This document shows positions 1-11,391 of a DNA stretch of 64,000 bases, in pieces. Origin of the DNA: Anomalospiza imberbis (Eukaryota; Chordata; Aves; Passeriformes; Viduidae); assembly GCF_031753505.1 (NCBI RefSeq), contig NC_089700.1:8658557-8722556 (forward strand), read 5' to 3'. Made by a program: the position numbers and the translations under genes. Below the pieces are notes generated by a model that did not search any database, was not told the DNA's origin, and saw only the letters and a list, made by a program, of their open reading frames with translations. The number at the start of each line of letters is the position of its first letter. Within the stretch, counting starts at the first letter, position 1.

Positions 1-11
1 GTGTGTTGCAG

Positions 12-136
12 GCCAGCCCCAGCTGATGCTGACAGCGGGACCCAGCGTGGCGGTTCCTCCGCAGGCACCTTTCGGCTACGGCTACACGGCCCCTCCGTAC
101 GGGCAGCCGCAGCCCGGCTTCGGCTACAGCATGTGA
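12..136 (+). CDS. CLTC: Clathrin heavy chain 1, terminal coding exon (3' part of gene)
   Basis: This is the last coding exon of the clathrin heavy chain, the three-legged scaffold protein that coats endocytic and trans-Golgi vesicles. A splice acceptor (TTGCAG) ends at position 11. The exon opens with two bases completing a glycine codon, followed by 40 codons and TGA at 134-136. The peptide begins QPQLMLTAGPSVAVPP and ends GQPQPGFGYSM, which I recognise as the invariant clathrin heavy chain C-terminus. The QLMLT motif is the known binding site for Hsc70, which strips clathrin from vesicles; the rest is the flexible Gly/Tyr/Pro-rich tail. All upstream exons (about 1,635 residues) lie before the window. 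Nothing looks broken. The identification is essentially certain because the tail is unique to this protein. Confidence 0.98.
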
Positions 137-1055
137 GATGCAGCACAAGCCAGTCTGGAGCAGCAACTTTTCTTACTGAAACTCCACCGTCCCTCCCCGC
201 TTTAACTCATAACAGGGAAAAGCAAAGAGTTCTGCCTCGTGTTCTTGTAACCTTTATTTCATGAAGGACTGTTTTTTCTAGCGCAAACGATTTGAATCAC
301 TTCTGTTAAATCTTTTTCACATTCCATGTCATTTAGACTTTTACTTTCAGAAGGGGAATAGTTTAAACGACTTTGTTCAAGTGGGCTTTTGCAGGACTGC
401 TTATTACCATTAAGTCTATTGTGAAGATTCTGATTTGCACTCTATAGTGTTACACTCTAATATTGAATCTTAAGTTCATTGTATGTGAGCAGCTTACGGT
501 ATGTACTGTCTATTCTAAATGCATTTAAGTCTCACTGTATATTTGGAGAAAGCTAAAGCCAAGATACTTGTATTTGACCTTGCAAGACTGCTGACAAGAG
601 ACAACACTAATCAGCATATCCTCCCTGGGTTGGATTGCATAGCTCTAAAAGAATTTAAAATGCGTACAGACAACCTTGCCTGACTTAAAATGAGTAAAAG
701 TTTTGGGTTTTGGTTTTTTTTGTTTTTTTTTTCCCCTTAACCTATGCAGGTTTTTCCAGTTATGCATATAGAAAATGCTAGTGTCTTTTTGCTCACTCCA
801 TATGTAACAGATGACCTTATGTTGTGCTGTATCCTGTGCTTTTGTGGGACATTCCATTCAGGAACAGAGCACCATGATTCCAATCTGTGTATTTACTAAC
901 CCTGCCCTGAGGTTTGTGTATGTTGGATATTGTGGTGTTTTAGATCACTGTTTTGAGTGTACAGAAGAGAGAATTCAAGCATATTGCTGTTCAGTTTTGT
1001 TTGTGCAATTTGAAATTACGCAATTTAAAAATAAATTACTGGACTGTGGACATGC
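137..1055 (+). other. CLTC: CLTC 3' untranslated region
   Basis: AT-rich, non-coding sequence follows the clathrin stop codon. A canonical AATAAA poly(A) signal lies at 1030-1035, so cleavage is expected at about 1050-1060, giving a 3' UTR of about 0.9 kb. A second AATAAA at about 1427-1432 could support a longer isoform. A T-rich stretch lies at about 715-735. The end point is inferred from the hexamer only. Confidence 0.75.
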
Positions 1056-2545
1056 TGCATAGTGGTAGCTTCACTTTACTGTCTTCAAAAAAAGGACCTT
1101 TGGACTCAAACCAAGTATTCCAGTGCTGGTAGTGGGGGGCAATGCAGGTGTGTGCAGCCAGGGGTCTGAGGGGCCAGCAGCAGAGCAGCAATGGGGACCA
1201 GTAGTGGGGTCTTGCACTGAGGGGGCAATACAGGAAAATATGTAATGCTTTTTCTAGAGAGAGATTATGGCAGAGAGAAGAAAATAGCACTTTTCACCAG
1301 TTGGCCGCACTGTGGTCAACTCCAGCATATTTGACCAGATGATACATTAGGATTGTAGTAGGGTGTGCCAGTTCAATTGAGATCATGTTCTAGGTATGTA
1401 AATTGCCTTAAACATATTTAGCTTCAAATAAAATTGACTTAAATGTTTCTTCATGAATACTGTCATATTTGAGTGTAACGAGTCTGACAGCACTGGCCAG
1501 ATTTCCAACAGCTCTAGAAGCTCCTGTCTCTTAACCAGGAGCCACTCTGGCCATGAGGATCCAGATCCCACTCCCTCTTTCTCGTGTGAGCTCCAGTTGT
1601 GTGCTGTGATCCTGGGGCTGCAGCACTTCCATGGAATGGGGCTGGCAGGGGCTCACCTGCCCCAGGCTCTCTGTGGTCAGCAGGGGTGGAGCAAAGTCCG
1701 CAGTGAGTCTCTGAAAAGGATTATGCCTCCAAGTAAGAGGTGCAGTATAAAAACATTTCCATCCTCTGTGTTTATTGGCATTTCAGCCCCTCTGCCATTC
1801 CCTCTGTGGTCTGTGGATGGCTGGAGATGGAGATAAATCCTGTTCCCTCTCCTACAAACTGTTTCACAACACTCAGCTGGAACACATGGCTGAGAGGTTG
1901 GCAAAGGTGCTTAACAGCAGAACTCTGACAAACTGTACAAGCAGAATTTACTGAACCCCCAAGGTGCTCTGAACTGTGCAGTAATACCTCTAACAGGGTG
2001 CTTCCTTAAACCCAGGAGGGCCTGTTAATCCCAAGAAAACCAGGATTTAAGTCTGTGCCCGAGTGCCCAGTTGCTTATATGTAGGGTAACTCCCCACACC
2101 TTGGCTTAACTGCACATTTTTGCACGTGCAGGAGCTACACAGACCGCTCCAGAGGGAAGCTCAGCTTACAGCTGCTCCCCACAAGTGTTTACTGGTCTGG
2201 GCTGCAGATCCAGTTGAACTGGTCAGCCTGGTACCAGTTACAAGTTATTGCAGCAGTTGTTTGGGCAGGAATTTGGCTACAGTTACCCCCAAGCTCCAGT
2301 TCTTAACTGCTTCAGCAGCTGAGCCTTTCTGAATTACAGAATGTGTTCACTACAGAAAACAGGAGAAAGAGGAAATGCTTGAAGTCATCAACCAATGTGT
2401 AAAATCCTCGAGCAATTGCACAAGTTGTAAATATACTGGGTTCCTTCTTGTGCCAGCTCTGCTTTCCTCAACTGCTCTGAGCCTAGAATATTCTTTCCCA
2501 CTTCTGGAACACAAGCTAGAGAAACTCATGACATACAAATTAAAT
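1056..2545. other. Intergenic region between convergent CLTC and PTRH2 3' ends
   Basis: No exon, RNA gene or recognisable repeat is seen. The only notable element is the extra AATAAA at about 1427 (+), which could extend the CLTC transcript. On the minus strand the likely PTRH2 poly(A) signal (TTTATT on the plus strand at 2564-2569) marks the other boundary. Confidence 0.6.
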
Positions 2546-2669
2546 CTTACAAAACTTGCTTATTTTATTAACACTGAGGGAAGATACGGAAAAAAAAAAC
2601 CCAACTTAGATTTTTTTATCCCTTCAGTACTGACATACATGAACACATCCAGGTCTTTTTGGTACCGGT
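2545..2669 (-). other. PTRH2: PTRH2 3' untranslated region
   Basis: A short AT-rich 3' UTR follows the TAA. The first AATAAA on the minus strand is at 2569-2564, giving a UTR of roughly 120 bases if it is used. The end coordinate is inferred from that hexamer. Confidence 0.55.
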
Positions 2670-3191
2670 TTAGAAGAGTTTAAGGTGACCAGAAACTTTA
2701 TCTATGACATCAGCTGGTCCTGGTCCGATCCCAAGGACTGTCCTGGAGCCTGGAGCTATCTGAGTACGCCCAGCATCCTGTATCAAGCTCACAGTCAGCC
2801 CCAGGCGCTTCGCCTCAGCCAGCAGCTGCACCAGAGTCTCTTCATCGGGTGCTTTGAGGACCACTTTAGGCTGTCCACAGTATTCCCACTGCTTCAGGAG
2901 CTCGGGATTCCTTTTGTGAACCTGCTTGTAGGCAGAGACAGCAGCGTGGGAGCACTGTGCTGCTACTTTGCCCTTGCCCATCTTCAGGTCGTTGCGGACG
3001 ATCAGCACCAGCTTGAGCTCCCCGGACTCTCCCATGATGTCGGCCTCGCCCCCCAGGCTGTTGGAAGGTTCCGGCATTATTCCAGCTCCGGGCTTCCTGC
3101 GGAGCCTCCCCCGGATGCCCCAGCCCAGGCACACGCCACACACCACCCCGATGATGACATTCAGGAACTCGGGCTTGAAGAGAGAAATCAT
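2670..3191 (-). CDS. PTRH2: Peptidyl-tRNA hydrolase 2, mitochondrial (Bit1), complete reading frame
   Basis: The 173-residue protein is the archaeal/eukaryotic type II peptidyl-tRNA hydrolase, which frees tRNA from prematurely dropped peptidyl-tRNA. In animals it is anchored in the outer mitochondrial membrane and also acts as the anoikis effector Bit1. Residues 9-26 (FLNVIIGVVCGVCLGWGI) form one hydrophobic segment followed by arginines, the expected N-terminal anchor. The catalytic PTH2 domain runs from about residue 58 to the end. It contains the signature stretches RNDLKMGKGKVAAQCSHAA and DAGRTQIAPGSRTVLGIGPG, with the conserved lysines and histidine present. Human PTRH2 is 179 residues, so the length is normal. 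The ATG at 3191 is in good context (CCACCATGA) and lies 21 bases inside the exon. The whole frame is in one exon, as in other vertebrates. The stop is TAA at 2672-2670. The N-terminal ~45 residues are poorly conserved, the core is highly conserved. Confidence 0.98.
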   Translation of the reverse strand: MISLFKPEFLNVIIGVVCGVCLGWGIRGRLRRKPGAGIMPEPSNSLGGEADIMGESGELKLVLIVRNDLKMGKGKVAAQCSHAAVSAYKQVHKRNPELLKQWEYCGQPKVVLKAPDEETLVQLLAEAKRLGLTVSLIQDAGRTQIAPGSRTVLGIGPGPADVIDKVSGHLKLF

Positions 3192-3212
3192 GGTGGATTT
3201 TGGAGACTGCCT

Positions 3213-4038
3213 CTGGAAGGGGGGAAAGACAGAATTTACTTGAGCGTTTCTCAGCTTCTGAGAGCATTTTGTGTGCTCTCACCTGGTTCCCACTTGGTTA
3301 TTTGAAGACAAAGAACATTTGTTAGAAACACAAAGGAACAGTTCCCCAGACACAGCTTTCTGACTGCAAACACCTCGCTGGTGATGGGCTTTGACTCAGA
3401 GCTAAGACAAAATGGCAAATTATCATAGAATCAGAGAATGGTTAGTGTTGGAAAGGGCCTTAAAGTTCATCTGTTTCACCCTCTGCCATGGCCAGGGACA
3501 CCTTCCACTATCCCACATTTCTCCGAGCTCTGTCCAACCTGGCCTTGGACACTTCCAGGGATGGGGCAGCCACAGCTCCTCTGGTGCCAGGGTCTCACCA
3601 CCCTCACAGGGAAAAAGGGTTTCCTAACACCAATCTAACCCTCCTGTCTGTCAGTGTGACCCCACTCCCCCTTGTCCTGTCAGCCCAGGCCTCTGTAAAC
3701 AGTCTTGCCCCACCGCTCCTGTAAGTTCCCTTCACCTACTGGAAGACCACAAATAGGTCACCCCGGAGCTTCTCTCCTCCAGGTTGAACACTCCCAATTC
3801 TCTCAGCCTTTCCTCATGTCAAAATCACACCTAAAAACCGGGAGAGAAACGGTGAAATGCCGGAGGTTTTAAGTCAATACCCCAAATTCAGCTGAGGAGC
3901 GGGGCCGCCTCCAGCGGCACCTCAGCCCCGCCAGGCCCGGCCGCGCTGGAGCCCGAGCGGGGACCGAACCGTGCGGCACCCCGCGGCCCTCAGGGGGGAA
4001 ATGAGGAGGCCACGGGGGAGCATCCCCTCCCTGCTCAC
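3213..4038 (-). other. PTRH2: PTRH2 5' UTR intron
   Basis: On the minus strand a donor (AG followed by GTGAGC, first intron base 4038) and a pyrimidine-rich acceptor (CCCCCCTTCCAG, last intron base 3213) bracket this interval. Splicing would place a small non-coding exon 1 at about 4039-4110 next to the coding exon beginning at 3212. The interval contains a CR1 fragment and, towards 4 kb, the edge of the CpG island. Splice sites were read by eye; no transcript evidence is available here. Confidence 0.75.
3421..3822 (-). mobile_element. CR1 LINE fragment (3' end), minus orientation
   Basis: The plus strand opens with ATCATAGAATCAGAGAATGG and continues through 'ggaaagggccttaaagttcatc', 'cagggacaccttccacta', 'ccttgtcctgtca' and 'ctctcagcctttcctcatg'. 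This is the reverse complement of the bird CR1 3' region, whose sense strand ends in ATTCTATGA repeats. About 400 bases are present, 5'-truncated as is usual for CR1. It sits in the PTRH2 5' UTR intron, about 60 bases from the CpG island. Confidence 0.9.
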
Positions 4039-4460
4039 CTGCCGCTCCCGCCTGGCCGCTCCGCCGCGCCCGCCCGGAGGTGACGGGACCGCGGCGCTCG
4101 GGAAGTGACGGAGCCCGGGGCGGGACGGGGCGTGTTGTGCCGGGCCCAGTTCCGCGTTGTGCCGGGCCGAGCGGAGCTGCTGGAGCGTGGTGAGTGCGGG
4201 GCCGGGCCCGGGGCTCTCCCGGCGGGCGGGGGTCTCCTCACCGGCCCCTCAGCGCTGCCCGTCGCGCCCCTGCGGCGCCGCCCCGCTCCCCTCACGGCCC
4301 CTGCGGCTCTGAGGTGACGGCGGCGAGAGGGGACCCCCGGCCGGGCGCCCCCCGGAGCTGTGCGAACCGAGGGACCCGTGTGGGGAATGGGGGGCGGCAG
4401 GGAACGCTGTGGAGCAGCAGGGCGGGAGGGGAGGCTGCTGCTCGCCGGCCTTCATGGCGA
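3880..4460. promoter_or_regulatory. CpG-island bidirectional promoter of PTRH2 (-) and VMP1 (+)
   Basis: This block is strongly GC- and CpG-rich compared with the AT-rich flanks and lies between the divergent first exons of PTRH2 and VMP1. An ETS/CRE-type composite, GGAAGTGACG, is at 4101-4110 and a second TGACG at 4081, typical of TATA-less housekeeping promoters. No TATA box is visible. The PTRH2 exon 1 donor is at 4038 (-) and the VMP1 exon 1 donor at 4190 (+), so the start sites must be within about 100 bases of each other. Head-to-head PTRH2-VMP1 is the conserved vertebrate arrangement. Confidence 0.85.
4135..4189 (+). other. VMP1: VMP1 exon 1 (non-coding), approximate 5' end
   Basis: A consensus donor GTGAGT starts at 4190, directly after ...GGAGCGTG inside the CpG island. 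Vertebrate VMP1 has a non-coding first exon, and no coding start fits here. The 5' boundary is a guess from the promoter layout; only the donor is read directly. Confidence 0.6.
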
Positions 4461-7400
4461 GAAATGAGCCGCTGCCCCCTCACCCCGCTGGAGAGCGGCT
4501 CTGCTCTTCAAAGCCCCGGGAAGGGTGGGATAGAGTCGCCCTGCTCCGACCCAAGGGACGGTGCCTGATGACACGGGGAGAAATCTGTCCTTCTCCCTGC
4601 GGAGAGTCAGATAGCGATGGCCTTTGTCTGCTTTTCCGCTGGAAATGTGCTGTGCTTTCCCGGCTGGGTGCTCCCTGCGTCCCCATGGGCTGCCTGGGGC
4701 TCGTGCCTGTGGGGCCCAAATCCACGGGAACATTTCTGCTGAGTGGGGTCAAAGCACCTCGTCTGGTTTTTATTTCTCTAGCCAATGTCATGTGGTGTTT
4801 ACAGCAGATAATAAAGCAGCAGGATTCCCGTTTGATTCCAGCTTTGCCTCTCAGATGCTTGGCAGGACATGTAGGTGACCTGAGAGAACGGGTGATAACT
4901 GTGTTTGATAGCAGCTATTTATCTATAAAGTGCTGTGAATCCAGGTTATCCCCTTCCAACTGCACCTACGACATTTCTTCAGGGTTTTCTCCTGCCCTTG
5001 TTTTCTCTGCTTTGTGCTTCCCAACAAGTGGGTATCCTGGTTTAGTTAATGGTGACAGTGTGGGTTGAGGTGGAGAAAGCGTGGTGTTGTTTCATGCCTT
5101 GGACCATGTGTTGTGTTTGGGCAGTGGATTTTGGTGCTGTTTTGCTGTTAGGAATTCTGCTTTTTTAGAGATAGTTTCACCTCAGTTCCATGGGGGATTC
5201 TCGTGCTTCCTAGCACCTTATGATAACATACATCAGCTCTTCTTGATGCATTGATTTTCCCATTGAAACAGTCTTTGTTATGTCAGTCCTCCTTCTTCCA
5301 ATCCATTATTTCTGCAGCATGAATAGACTTTCCTTTATTCCTTATGGGATAAGTGACAGTTGTAACGATGGCTTCATCCCCTGTTTTCAGATGAGGGTTT
5401 CAAAAGCCAGCTTCCCGTTGTGCAATGGGAGGTGAGCTCTCTTTATTAGTCTGAGCTTTGTTTCGGGTGGGCTGAGCTGCTGAAAGCAATGGTGTTTGTA
5501 ATTGCTGTGGGGAAGGGTAGGAGGAGACTCGGGAGCTTTCAAGTGGGTGAAAGCAATGAGGAAGGTGAGTAGGCTGGAACAACTGCGCTCTTTCAACCTT
5601 AAATCTTTTTTTCTAAGTTGTTTTCTTGGAATTCCTCCTGAATGTCACAGCTGCCTCTGACTGCACCTCTGAACAGCGCTCCTTAGGGTGATCTGTGCCA
5701 TTAATGCATGCTTGGAGATTCCTTACTTCTTAAAAACCTGTGTGTTTAAAACCAGAAAAAAGCCCCTGTAATTCCTGATGTACTGTGATGGGAGACAGAG
5801 TTATCTGCAGGTTGGAACTTTAACTTCTCTTCCTTGTGGACAAATCTGAGCTGGGTGGACTTTGCAATTCCCTGAGGACGAAGGGCACAACCTTGAAGCT
5901 GTTGCAACACTGAGCTTTTTGTACCAGCTTCAAACACAATCGTGGGACAGCACCAAGACCACTAAACCTTGCTGGTTTTGGTGCTTTTGGACCAGAGGGG
6001 GCCAGGAGATGTTATTAGTGAGGCAGGCAGTTGTTCAGGGTATTTCAAGTTTATTAAAAGAATATTTTTCTTTCTCCCAGGGCTCAGGATTGGCCTCAGT
6101 GAACCTTGTCTGGGCAGTGTGTCCTCACTGGATGGCCAAGTGTGAAATCTGAGTTGGCTGCATTTAGAGAATGATCTTTTGAAAAGCAGAATTTATCTCA
6201 CGAGCTGCTTTCAGCCACTCTGGGCTTTGTCAGGTCCTTGTGTTCGCCCCTTTTCATCTGTGCTGTGCCTCCTCTGCATATCCTCTTATCCCTGGCTCTC
6301 ACCTTTTCATCTGTTTATTGCACAGCATCTCTACTGCTTTATTATAGCACCTGATTCTACTGCTGGATGTAATCAAAATTCATGTTTCACCAAAAAAAAG
6401 AAAAAAATACCCCAAAAAGATCAGTTTAATATATGTGGCTTTAATGGCAGGGACAGAACTTTCCATTAACTCAGAAGAAATTGCATGGCATCCCTGAAGC
6501 TCATGTTACAACAGTCTTTCCTAAAAGACATCCCAAAGTCCAATTTTTTTTGAAAAATGGGAATTTTCACTCTAAATTCTAAGATGATTTATTTGGGTAG
6601 GGATTGGAAAATAGGTCTGGTGTACAGAGGCATAACCCACAAAATGGAAACCTGTGGTCTTTAAGTGAATTACTTCTCCTTTGAGGAATTAAACTATTTT
6701 AGCCAGGAAAACATTTCTAGTATGGGAATAAATGCACTTATATCAAAATAACCCATTATGGCTAAATCTGTGGAGTTTTGGAACATCTTTCAGATGTGGC
6801 CTCATTTATTTTAATTGAATGCTTCCCAGGAGTGCTGAAGGAGTGGAAAAAAAATCGAGCAGTTACTTTTTCTATTTTCTGTCATCTTCAGGAAAGTCAT
6901 TAACCTCCAAGCGAGGGGCTGTGTCACTCCAGTGCCACATGAACGGTGCTCTCCTGCTCTGTAGGGGCAGCAGCTTTGCAGGAGGAGTCGCTTTGGGCTC
7001 GAGTGCTGCAGAGCTGAGGACGTGGTTGGCTCTTCCACTGCCTTCAGGTCCTGGAGAAGTGGAGAGGGAATAGCTGTGAGGAGCTGGAAGGGGTAGGTAA
7101 TGTTTCACTTCCAAACTGATCCCATCCTTCTCCTGAATGCGTTCCTGTGCCAGGCAGTCTTGGCTTTCGAGGGAAGGTGCTCTCCAAGCTGTTTCTTTGC
7201 CAGGGAGTTGTTAACTTACTCTCTTTGTAGAGCATTTGATGACTGAAAAAACACCCCTGTCACAGATGTGCAGCACTGTCTAGATTAGTGCAATTCTTTA
7301 CCCACCTGGAAAGGCTGAATTGTAACCCTTTTTTCTCCTTACTGTAAGTGGGGTGTAGAAAAAGAAGAAGGAATATCAGAAAAGTTGAGGAGAAAGAAGC

Positions 7401-10400
7401 AGCAGGGTTGGAACATTTGCCTTTAAATGCAAGAACTAACTGGAAATTATGTGTTGCTGATGTGGCTGGGGGAAACAACAAAATGCTTCAAGCTCTAACT
7501 CTGGTTCTGGGAGCTGTGTGAGCAGGAACTGATGGAGATGAGAGTCAGGGCTCTTTCAGTAAGAAGTGGCAAGCATTAGTGATTCAAACAATGTCTGAGA
7601 GAGCAGTGAGGTCATGAAAACAGCTTCCTTGTTGTTCCAGCACACTGGAAAAGGAGTCCTCCAAAAATCCTTAGGATAGAACATGAGTCCACATTCTGCT
7701 CCTCCAAGTGAGAGTGCAGACACCCAGCTGCCTGGTCCAAAAGTGGTTCCTTTTGCATAAGTGCACCCAACACTTGGGTGCTTCCACAGCCTCCCCAGGG
7801 CTTCGGAGAAGAAACTTTTGTCCTTTTCTCTGATTACAGAGAGCAGATACTGCAGTGCCCAATTCTGTTGTGTTCTCATGCTCTGATAGCTTGTTTTGCT
7901 TTGTCTCACTTATGCTGTGAAGTGCCAGTCACAGTTACCATAAACCTTTTTTGTTGACCAATTTGCATTTTTGACTAGCAATAATTGTCTTTTTATTACT
8001 TCATGTTTTGGGTTGCACTAAAGCTCAATGGTGTATTGTCAGCTCTTTGTTCAGCCCTACAAAGCAGTTCTTGTGTGAGCACAGCTCTAACAAATGATCT
8101 CAGCCACCCTGATAGAAAACTGGCCACAGTTGTTTTCCTCGCTCTTTTAAATAGTTTATTTTTACACGTTTGCTGCTAAGTACTCCATGTAGTAGGCAAA
8201 TTTATTTTTAGAGATGGGCTCTGTGTCTTTCCCAGCATCTCTCAGAACTGAAGTTCTGTTTAGCAGATGGAATTTAATTTCCTGTGGTGAGCTCTCGTGG
8301 ATTGGGTGTAGACTTCAGAATGTGGAGTGAGTTAATGAAGGATAACTCCATTTTGGGTCAGACTCCCACTCCAGTTAATCCCTGTGGGGAGGCATTAGTG
8401 CAGGACCAGTGGTTCTAACGGGCATCAAGCAGCACAGCAGATCAAGGGTGCTGAGCTGAGGGGATGTGCATCCTCCAGTCCCTTTGCTAAGATGCTTTGA
8501 GTATAATTAGACTTGGTTAAAACAGGGAGATTCTTTTCTGGAGCCAGGAAGGGTTTGCAGCCCATTCAGCCCTGCCATGTGATAGGTATCCCACCTCCAA
8601 GTCAGCTGTGTTTTTAAATAGGAATTTTTAGAGCTTTTCTGCAGAATGGTTGAACTTTAAGACCTTCTTGACAAGTATTTGTCCTACAGCAGTGTGGAAG
8701 GGGATTATTTATCTGCTTCAGTGCAAACATTGACTTGTGTACTTGAGGTGGTGTTATGCAAAGCTAATCCTGGATTAGTGCCTTTCCAAGCAGGCAGGGT
8801 AAAAGTGGCTCTGGCAGTTGAGCTCCTGAAAAAAAAAGCTGTCATGCCTTGGGAACAACACACCTGAGACCCCCAGAGATGCAGGAGTTTCATGGATTGC
8901 ACTGGAGCTCAGTGTTGTGCACAGCCTGGGCTTTAGCATCAAACATGGAGAGCAGTTGGCATTGCACTAAATGAACTTCCTTGGAGTGTAATTAAGCTGA
9001 AAGCAGAGACCAAACCAATTAAGACTTGAATTTTGAAGGCTGGATTAGCACACGTGAAAAAAGATAGATTTCAAAATGAGGAATGTGTGGCTTCCACTGA
9101 AATTTGTGACATTTTTTTTCTAATCTTTGCTATATTTAAGTCAACAAAATGCGACTGAAGTTCCCTAAGCCAGAACACTTTTTTTAAGTCTTGCTGTGTG
9201 TGCTCAACAGCTCTGGATGGCTTTTGCTTCCTGAACAGCTTTCTGAGAACATCAGGCTTGCTGTATGTGGGTGTGTAATTTAAATATTGCCCTCTGCAGT
9301 TTGAGCTGTGTGTGTGTAAACTCCTGTGGTATATACATGGGTATGTGTGGATATAAACTTACCTTGCAGATGTTCATAAATACTTATTCAAATACATATA
9401 AAAATAAGCACAACTGAGCGCATCTACGTTGTAGATGTTCATAAATACTTATTTAAATACATATAAAAATAAGCACAGCTGAGTGCAGTCAGAAACAAAG
9501 CACTATCCACCTCTCCTGATGGAATTAAGGGGTAGCTGAACATTTGATCCTGCTATTGCCATAGCAACTGGCCTGTTATCCTCAGCTGAGGACTGGGCTA
9601 GCTCCAGAGTGTCAGGCTGCTCTGAACTCACCTGGGGAGAGGGAGAGGTTCACATTTCCCTGGGCTTTGAGCTGCAGGTGACTGCAGAGTGATGCTCTAG
9701 AGCTCCCACTGCAGCAGCTCAGGCCTCTTGTCCTTGGCTGACTCCAGAGCCCTTGGCATTCTTCAGCTTTTGCAAAGGTGTTTTGTTCATTTTTTTAGGT
9801 GCTTTGGGTATTCTGGGGTTCACACTGCAGTGAACAAAAGCTGTAACATGCATGAGATGAGTTTCTGCTGCCTTGTTTAACCAGACAGATTCCTGTTTCT
9901 GCACATTCTGTGTCAGGGGGAGGTGTTGAAGAAAGGACTCCTTCCTGAGACCTCAGTGCTTTTGACTACTGGATTTTTAACTAAAATGAAATAATTTTAA
10001 CTAAATAATTCAATTCTAGCCAACAATTTTATCTGTATTGCAAGTAATGCACAAGGCTTGTACCTGTTTAGAAAAACAGCTGTCTAAAACTGCCTTGTGA
10101 CACCCTGGAAGTGTCAAATACAGCATCTGAAATCTGTGAACATTTTATTTAAAAATTTGACAGAATTATTGCAGTCTGAATCCAAGAGGTGATCTCACTC
10201 CTGTTTACCAAACCTGAGTTGCTGCTTGGCTCTTAAGCCTAACATAAATCAGTGGGGAGGTATTTTTTCTGTAGAACTTCAATTTCTTCCACTGGAAGAA
10301 ATTTTTTATATAACCTGTCATTTTAATATTGTACCATTTTTCTTTCCAACAAAAGCAACGTATATCAAAAAACTGTAAATCAAGTATGCTTACAGGGAGA

Positions 10401-11289
10401 AATGCAATGCAAATAAAATGCTTTAGCTTTGTGGGACTCTTCTAAATAAAACTCTAGAAACTTAAGATTCAAGAGAGGGTTTTTAAAAAAAGGAGTCTGA
10501 CTGGTTACTCTCTTTGTGTTTGATTGCATAAGAATTGTCAGCTATTCAGGTTTTTTTTTTTTTGTTTTATTTTGAAAGAAAAAAAAAAAGGCAGCTCTTG
10601 CAACACTCTGGTTTGTGCTGGCTCCCACTTCTTGCATTAGCTACTCTCTTGGATAAGGAAAACCGCATCTGTTCTTTTGGGGTTATGTTTTAGGGCTGAT
10701 CTCTCTAGAGAGAGGCTAAACCAGCAGAGAGCATGGACAGTGTCAGCAACGCTTCCATCAGAAAGCTCTTGTCCTCTGAAGAGTTTGCCTTTTGTGCTTC
10801 AGAGACACCAGGCTGTGCAGAGCAGGAGATGTAGCTCTGTATCTTGGTTACCACACTGAGGGCTAATCTTTCAGCCAGGGAGGGAGGTTTTTGACTTAGT
10901 AGCAACCTGCAAAGCTTTAGTGCCAGGATGAGGAGCACCCCCGAAGCACCAGTCTCAGGATGGAAGTGAGGTTTGTATGAAGCTCTGCTGCTCCTGGAGC
11001 CCAAACAGTGGGTTGGGTCAAGGAAGGGGTTTGTTTAATGAGCTTTTGTTCAGCTGTTAGAAGTGAGGGAGTTTTGTCATTTGAGTGAAAAATTTAGAAT
11101 TATGTAGGTGGGAATGTTTTAATCTTTGTCACTGTGGGGATTGAATCACTTTCTGCTGTTTGATGGTGTAATGCAGGACGAGTGTGAGTTGGATTTGGAG
11201 AGCTGCTAGGTGTTTGTCTGCATCCTTTGACTGTGGAGTGCTCCTAACCAGAAACACACCTTGTCCTTTTGGGTTTCTTCTGCTCTCAG
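4190..11289 (+). other. VMP1: VMP1 intron 1
   Basis: The intron is 7.1 kb, bounded by GTGAGT and a CTCTCAG acceptor. After the CpG island the sequence is ordinary AT-rich intron. The features visible are a ~65-bp tandem duplication at 9368-9498 and homopolymer T/A runs at about 10550-10590. The open frames seen in it have no recognisable protein similarity and no splice-site support. Confidence 0.8.
9368..9498 (+). repeat. Two-copy tandem duplication, ~65 bp unit
   Basis: The segment beginning agatgttcataaatactt recurs 65 bases later (9368 and 9433) with only a few substitutions, followed in both copies by acatataaaaataagcaca and ctgag. It is a simple local duplication in intron 1. Confidence 0.85.
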
Positions 11290-11310
11290 GTCCCCACACG
11301 TGACTGATCT

Positions 11311-11355
11311 ATGAAATGGCAGAGAATGGCACAGACTGTGACCAGAGACGCATAA
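11311..11355 (+). promoter_or_regulatory. VMP1: Short upstream ORF overlapping the VMP1 start
   Basis: An ATG at 11311, five bases before the VMP1 start, opens a different frame of 14 codons that ends at TAA 11353-11355, inside the VMP1 coding region. Its context is weak (T at -3, A at +4), while the VMP1 ATG has G at -3 and G at +4. Leaky scanning would therefore reach the true start. Regulatory significance is inference. Confidence 0.4.
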
Positions 11356-11391
11356 GAATGAGCAAAGAGCAGCACAATGGCAATTTCACAG
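11316..11391 (+). CDS. VMP1: VMP1 exon 2, start codon and residues 1-26
   Basis: This is the first coding exon of VMP1. The exon begins at 11290 after CTCTCAG and the ATG is at 11316. It encodes MAENGTDCDQRRIRMSKEQH and NGNFT plus one base of the next codon. This matches the cytosolic N-terminus of vertebrate VMP1 (MAENGK.CDQRR...NGNFTD). The start is chosen because the peptide aligns from residue 1 with the family and the Kozak context is good. The donor is GTAGGT at 11392. The segment is hydrophilic and cytosolic. The human protein is the same length to this exon boundary. Confidence 0.97.

Noticed and set aside
1427..1432. Second AATAAA as the main CLTC 3' end
   Set aside because: The hexamer at 1030 is nearer and sufficient; the second is kept only as a possible alternative.
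2685..3305. 206-codon plus-strand open frame
   Set aside because: It is the antisense shadow of the conserved PTRH2 coding exon.
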